Below, in pieces: positions 59,153 through 64,000 of a stretch of 64,000 nt of DNA. Under the pieces are notes generated by a model. That model had not been told where the DNA came from, ran no database searches, and saw only the letters and a list, made by a program, of their open reading frames with translations. Each line of letters begins with the position of its first letter. The first letter of the stretch is position 1. Source of the stretch: Cercophora sp. LCS_1 (Eukaryota > Ascomycota > Sordariomycetes > Sordariales > Lasiosphaeriaceae); NCBI GenBank assembly GCA_036250225.1, contig JAPZLL010000040.1:248001-312000 (forward strand), written 5' to 3'. The position numbers and the translations under genes were made by a program.

Positions 59153-60031
59153 TTGAGGGGCGGCGTTGCAATGCAGAAGAATTCATGGATCAATCTGAGA
59201 GACAAGCACACGGTTCCTTTTACAGCTCTGCGGCCAGTCGACTCTCGCAGGAAGACGACGCAAACACAATACGTTCTGACACCCGAGTCATATCAGCGGC
59301 TGATAAAAGAAGTTGGGTTTGTCGTTGATGATTCCGAGCTGCCGACACAAAACACTTTCGACGTCGATGCATCGGACCAATGGATGCCAATTCTGCCCTC
59401 TGCCGCCGCCTCGGGAGTCTCCACGCCCGCTCCAGTCCGCACTCAATCGACCCAGAGGCAGTACCAGACATTCTTACCCACCCCCATTTCTACCACTCGC
59501 GGGGAGCGGATGGGCCTGGGACATATAGACATGTACAGACCATCAACAAGCACAGCCCTACGAAGCGCGATCCCTAGTCACACAAACGTCAAGAAAGATT
59601 CGTCTCATAGTCTCTGGGCGAACTCAGGCTTGACCAGCGCAACTGTGACAACCTCTCACCTCATCACACAGCTCGCCCATATCATGTCCACCGGTCGTCT
59701 CCAGGGTTGCCTCTTTATCACTCAAACGACGAAATCCAACCACGAAGAAGGACCCATCCCCACTCAAACGATGACAATCCCATCTTACTGACCCCGGTTG
59801 GGGTGCTGCTTGCTGCCTTTGGTATTGGGCTTGCAGGATGGCAAGCATCGGTATGACCGGTTGTCATGGATGAGACAGGAACTTCGTTGGATTGGCGTTC
59901 ATGTCTTTCGGACGCTGAAGGGTGCTTTGGGTCTTTTCTACCGCGGATTGTCCTGGGGAGTTGTCAACGGCGCGAAGTTGATCAAGATACTTGTGCAGAA
60001 GTTGGTAGTGGAACATGGCAGTGACATTTAG
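59153..60031 (+). pseudogene. degenerate small membrane-protein gene (uncertain)
   Basis: Three overlapping frames each look protein-like in part. From 59153 a soluble-looking segment runs in one frame (LRDKHTVPFTALRPVDSRRK, YVLTPESYQRLIKEVGFVVDD). From about 59690 a second frame gives LYHSNDEIQPRRRTHPHSND and a membrane helix LLTPVGVLLAAFGIGLAGWQ, ending at a TGA near 59849. The first frame, resumed at about 59850, gives MRQELRWIGVHVFRTLKGAL and VNGAKLIKILVQKLV. No splice sites join them well. I read this as a possibly broken gene for a small helical membrane protein, family unknown. Confidence 0.3.
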
Positions 60032-62203
60032 GTTTTCTCTGAGAGATTCAAAAGATAATAAGTGTGTTTTTGAACAAGTGCGTGAATATATGGGTAGGTA
60101 ATTATATGTGTTGTTTTGTGAGTGAGCCGAGTGAAACTGAGGTTTGATTGAGATTTGAGTTCGAGATTTCCGGTAAGACTCTCACAATGTCAAAGGCCCG
60201 TATTGAGGAGGTATAATGCAGGAAGTAAAATCAAGATCAAGAAAAGCAAGGTCATGGGAAGGGAACAGCCAAGGTCGACCGGTGGCACTGAGGTTCATAT
60301 CTTTGGGCATTCATATTTCCAGTGCCTACCAGCTGCACCATTTAATCATGAGGGGAGATGTTCCACTGAGTTTTACAAAAAGAACCGGATGGTTGGCCGA
60401 TAAAGCTTCTTGAGCTAGAAATCGTCCATTTCCACCCACCTCCTCTTGCTCAACAACAATGCAGCATGTCGAGGATCGTGGCATATCAAGCTGGCGGAAA
60501 AAGTCGAACCATACACCAAGTCTGCAGCATGTTGTCCTCTTGGCGTTCTGCAAAGACTATAGGCGATGCAGTTGAGAAAGCTGAACGCCACATGAGAATC
60601 TCGAGCGAATCAAGGCGTCGGGATTCATTTCCGCCAGCAAGTAGCATGCCCCTCCCGGTGGCCGACAAAAGAAAGCAATCTTGCCGATAAGACTATGCCG
60701 CTTCTGAATGATCGCCGACATGGCCGAGTGAGGTCCAATTGGATCAAGAATGTCAGCCCTCGACCTGACGGCAACAGCCGAGCGCTGTCCTCGATGCCCG
60801 CGACAGCACGCTGATAAGGGCAAACAAACACGCCACCCAAACCACGCGCACATCGACCCATTGATCAAGATACGCATCCAGATGACGTCCTGAGGAGATG
60901 CTCTGTGGCCAATTTGAAGACAGTCAAACAGCGAGGGACCGAGAGAAGCTCGGACTAAAGGCTCCCGGGGCGGCCCGCATTTAGCAGCGGGGTTGGATGC
61001 AACAGACTAGCAGTAGTTAGCGCTTGACTGCTGGGTGGTGGCGCTGGTGGGTGGCCCAAGAGCGGCGATCGCAACCCTGCGTGCCTGCGAGAGCCTTGCA
61101 GGGCCAAGAGGATGCTCGGTTCGAGCAAGTCTCCCAGGATTACGCGCGCTATGCCACGCTAGGCGGCGTTATCCCGCTTGAAGAGCCATTCGGGCGAGGA
61201 AGAAGAAACGTGTGTGCGGGATATTCTCTAACCGTCTTGGTGGTGTCGTCGAAGCTGACCTCTCATGCCGCCCCAGTTCAATGTTCCTCAAGAGCGTGTG
61301 CAATCTGAGCCGCCAGAAGCACAGTGGGTGGGGTGAAGGCGCGAGACTGACGTGCAGTGAACACGAAGGAAGAGGCCAGCCAGGGTGTAATCCGACTTCC
61401 TGGGTCTGCGCAAGATTTCGAGATGTGCCTCGCCGTTCGGCGCAACATTGATCGGGACGACATGGCAATGAAGCACGGGCTGAATCCTAATGAAAAGAAG
61501 CATCATCCTTCGCGGACCAGCGATGCCGCCAGTTACCGCACTAGCAGAACTGGGTGTTGACAAGGGCCGGTCGCGATTTTGTGCCAGCACGCCAAGGGGC
61601 GGCAGGTCATAAGGTTGCAAGGAAGGAGATTGCTGCATCAAGCCCGTCCAGAATCTGTCAGATTTGTCACACAGTCCTCCTGGTGGCGTAGCGACAGAAG
61701 GATCTGGAGGGGGCTGTGCCCACACGGCGCCGATCTCTGGGCTCGCTCTTTTCAGAAAGGTGGGAGCTCGGCAGATGGCCGAGTCGGAGCCAGTTCTTGA
61801 TCCAGAACACCCCGGCATGGACCATCGCACCTGCCGCGGCCGCTCGCAACCCCTGTCGCCTGCCTGCCCGGTCGAGTGCCCCTGGGCGGCCAATGGCGTG
61901 CTGGCCGCTTTTCTTCTTGCAACCAACAGAGCACAGTGGCTTGCAGTCGCGCGCACTTTGCAGGTCCCGGCAACAATGCCCGCCAGCCATCGCGGTTTAG
62001 GGCTGCGAGTCTTGGGCGGACGCCGTTGGGAAAGCCGGTCAGACTGCTTTGAAGAGCCGGCATCCGCCAACCCACCTTCCTGGGTCTCTGCCCTCCCAAT
62101 TCTGCCAACAACTTCGATCCATGGAGTTTGCTCTCCTCTGCAACGCCCTGCCGGCGGGTGATTCAACGACCGAACAACCTGGAAGCGGCAAGACCGACCG
62201 ACC
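60032..62203. other. intergenic region
   Basis: About 2.2 kb without a supported gene. A 355-codon minus-strand frame at 61288-62355 is low-complexity and runs antisense into the kelch gene; I do not accept it as coding. The right end should contain the kelch-gene promoter. Confidence 0.45.
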
Positions 62204-64000
62204 ATGAGAGTTGCTTCTTCAGCGCTGCTGCTCGCCGCAGCGGCAACGGCGGCCGGTGCCGTCGAGCGACGACAGGACCCGACGCCTACGACATCTGTCT
62301 TTGTCCCGCCTACCGTCGCCCCGGCCCCCAACATCAATAGCAGCGAATATGACATGACAAAACACTTTTGCCGCCTCTGGAGACATGCGAGCGTCTATGC
62401 CGACGGCAAGATCTACATTGACGGCGGGGAGACGTATTCTCCCAAGAACAATGGGACATTCAATAACACGCCCGAGGGGAATTGGACAAAGGGCATCAGT
62501 TCGTTGCGCCACCACGTTGACACGGAATTGCTGTGATTAACCATCGCCTGCACAGACAACCACCTTCTCGTCCTTGACTTGTCGCGAAACTTTACAAGCA
62601 CAGACACCTTTCCGTATTCACGAATTCTCAAGGGTCCACAAGTGCCCGGGTCGTTGATGGAACACGCGCTGTGGTATTCGCAAACCCAGAGAAAGATTTA
62701 CCAGCTAGGAGGATGGTGGTCGGCTAGCAACAGCGAGGACCCGGGCTTCAAAGAGTTGCGACAGATTCCCGAGGCCGAGATTTGGGAGTTTAGCATCGAC
62801 TCGAGCACGTGGAGCAAAGCGACGGATTTGTCTTTGGTCAACTTTAGGCACAGGTTGCAGCGACAAGGTGCGGCGGCGTTCTGCGACGCGCCTGCGCTTG
62901 ACAAGAGCTTCATCTTTCAGGGCTACTCGGAGCAGCGGTCGGAAAAGGAGTATATTGACTATGAACAGTGGTCCGAGTACAAGTGTGAGTGGACCTGGGT
63001 CCCTTCGAGACTGGGATTGTGGGGCTGACCTGACTGACAGTCATCTCGGGTATGCTCGCCCTCGACACCAGCGTCAACGTGCAGCAACCGACCCTCACCA
63101 ACATCTCGGTGCCTCAGCGGATGGGAGACATCGATTTCGGGCCGCGCATGAACGGCGCCATGGTGCACATCCCAGTTGGCGAGAAAGGCGTGTTGGTACA
63201 GATTGGAGGGCAGATTACCGTCAACCCAACGCCGTACGGAGTTCGCATTCCAGGGGCGAGTGGCGGTAACCACAATGTAAGTCGAATACTTACATCAATG
63301 TTGATCTCAGCCTTGGCTCACACGACCAGATCAAACTCGACTTTGTCGACATCTATGACATCCAGAGCGGCTTCTGGTTCCGCCAAAAGACGTTCGGCCT
63401 CGGCGACGGCAAGCCCATTGGTCGCTCCGACATTTGCACCGTTGTCGTCCCCGCCAAGGACAAGTCGTCGTATCAGATCTACATGGTCTCGGGCATGGAC
63501 AACTACGCGACTCACGTCACTCTGGGCGAGATTTGGGTGCTGTCGATTCCCTCATTCCAGTGGATTCTCGTCAACAGACTCCCCGAGGGGTTTTACGGCC
63601 ACACATGCCATCTTGTGGGCGAAAATCTAGTTCTAATCGGCGGCATGGAAACCAACCCTGAAGGCGATGTCAGGACATGTTCGCCCCACATGCCGGCCAA
63701 CATCTACTCGCTCGTTGCACAAAACTTCACAGGTCGCTTCGATGCGGCCGGCGCCAATCGGCTCGCCCCCGTTCCCTCCAAGGTGATACAAGCCGTCGGT
63801 GGTACATCCGAGGGCGGCGCCCACATCACTAGCCCCGTGGAGTGGAGCGACATTTACCTCCAATATGTATTTAACCCGACCCTGCAGCGACCGACGGACT
63901 ACGCGCCGAAATACGTCCTCGCCAACGCCTCTGAGGCCGCCCTTGACGATTTACCTCCTCCCCCATCCAAGACGCCCGACCCCACACCAAGCAGTGGGCC
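62204..64000 (+). CDS. secreted kelch-repeat protein (3' partial)
   Basis: Exons 62204-62498, 62556-62984, 63041-63276 and 63330 onward; the gene runs off the window, so its C-terminus is missing. The joins restore KGINNHLLVLDLSRNF, SEYKFISGMLALDTS and GNHNIKLDFVDIYD. A signal peptide is clear (MRVASSALLLAAAATAAGAV). Kelch-type blades are marked by their Gly pairs: KIYIDGGE, RKIYQLGGWW, VLVQIGGQ, YQIYMVSGMD and LVLIGGME, which suggests a beta-propeller outside the cell. N-glycosylation sites are frequent. At the window edge the protein enters a Pro-rich segment (DDLPPPPSKTPDPTPSSG). Fungal proteins of this layout usually continue with a single membrane helix and cytoplasmic tail, which cannot be checked here. 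Confidence 0.85.

Noticed and set aside
61288..62355. 355-codon minus-strand open frame
   Set aside because: Composition is low-complexity and it runs antisense through the promoter and first exon of the kelch gene, whose signal peptide and repeats are clear. No domain is visible.
1..64000. CRISPR array, prokaryotic operons or rRNA/tRNA genes
   Set aside because: Gene structures are eukaryotic with spliceosomal introns. No regularly spaced repeats were seen, and no tRNA or rRNA was recognised by eye, although a tRNA scan would be needed to exclude tRNAs fully.

Overview
The window is nuclear DNA of a filamentous ascomycete (Pezizomycotina; Sordariomycetes is my inference). The evidence is genes broken by short introns (mostly 46-75 nt, GT..AG) and the gene families present: a HET-domain protein, Zn2Cys6 regulators, a DUF7580 protein, a LaeA-like methyltransferase, an A-T-R NRPS-like enzyme, a berberine-bridge-type oxidase and a P450. 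Exon joins were worked out by hand from splice consensus, reading frame and family motifs. No database search was possible.

Layout. 1.5-3.7 kb: a CCCH zinc-finger protein, with a gene-free 6.2-kb stretch upstream of it. 9.9-11.6 kb: a CorA-like membrane protein. 12.0-25.5 kb: an island of signalling-type genes. It holds two small paralogous 'MCFG' proteins (11977-12371 and 16041-16440) either side of a 997-aa kinase with an acylation-type N-terminus and a long coiled coil, an AIF/AMID-like flavoprotein, a DUF7580 protein with a hydrophobic HeLo-like N-terminus, and a broken C2H2 zinc-finger kinase related to the first kinase. The two kinases share a conserved domain before the catalytic domain and two intron positions, but have unrelated N-termini.

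26.9-36.7 kb: a Zn2Cys6 regulator, a multi-pass membrane protein, a charged protein of unknown function, and an A-T-R NRPS-like reductase. 37.3-46.7 kb: a truncated nitrate-reductase-like remnant, a DUF3445 protein, a hemerythrin-domain protein with a likely mitochondrial presequence, a HET protein and a LaeA-like methyltransferase. 47.2-58.3 kb: a secreted bicovalent flavin oxidase, decayed DUF3433 and protease-like genes, a tail-anchored unknown, an Upc2-like Zn2Cys6 regulator and a cytochrome P450. 59-64 kb: a degenerate ORF pair and a secreted kelch-type protein that runs off the right edge.

The most interesting part is 12-25.5 kb. I infer an accessory signalling or recognition island: membrane-anchored kinase, swappable N-terminal modules, HeLo-like/DUF7580 protein, AMID-like oxidoreductase, and a small two-member protein family that I cannot assign. 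The right half has the enzymes and regulators typical of secondary metabolism, but they are interspersed with other genes and do not form one tight cluster.
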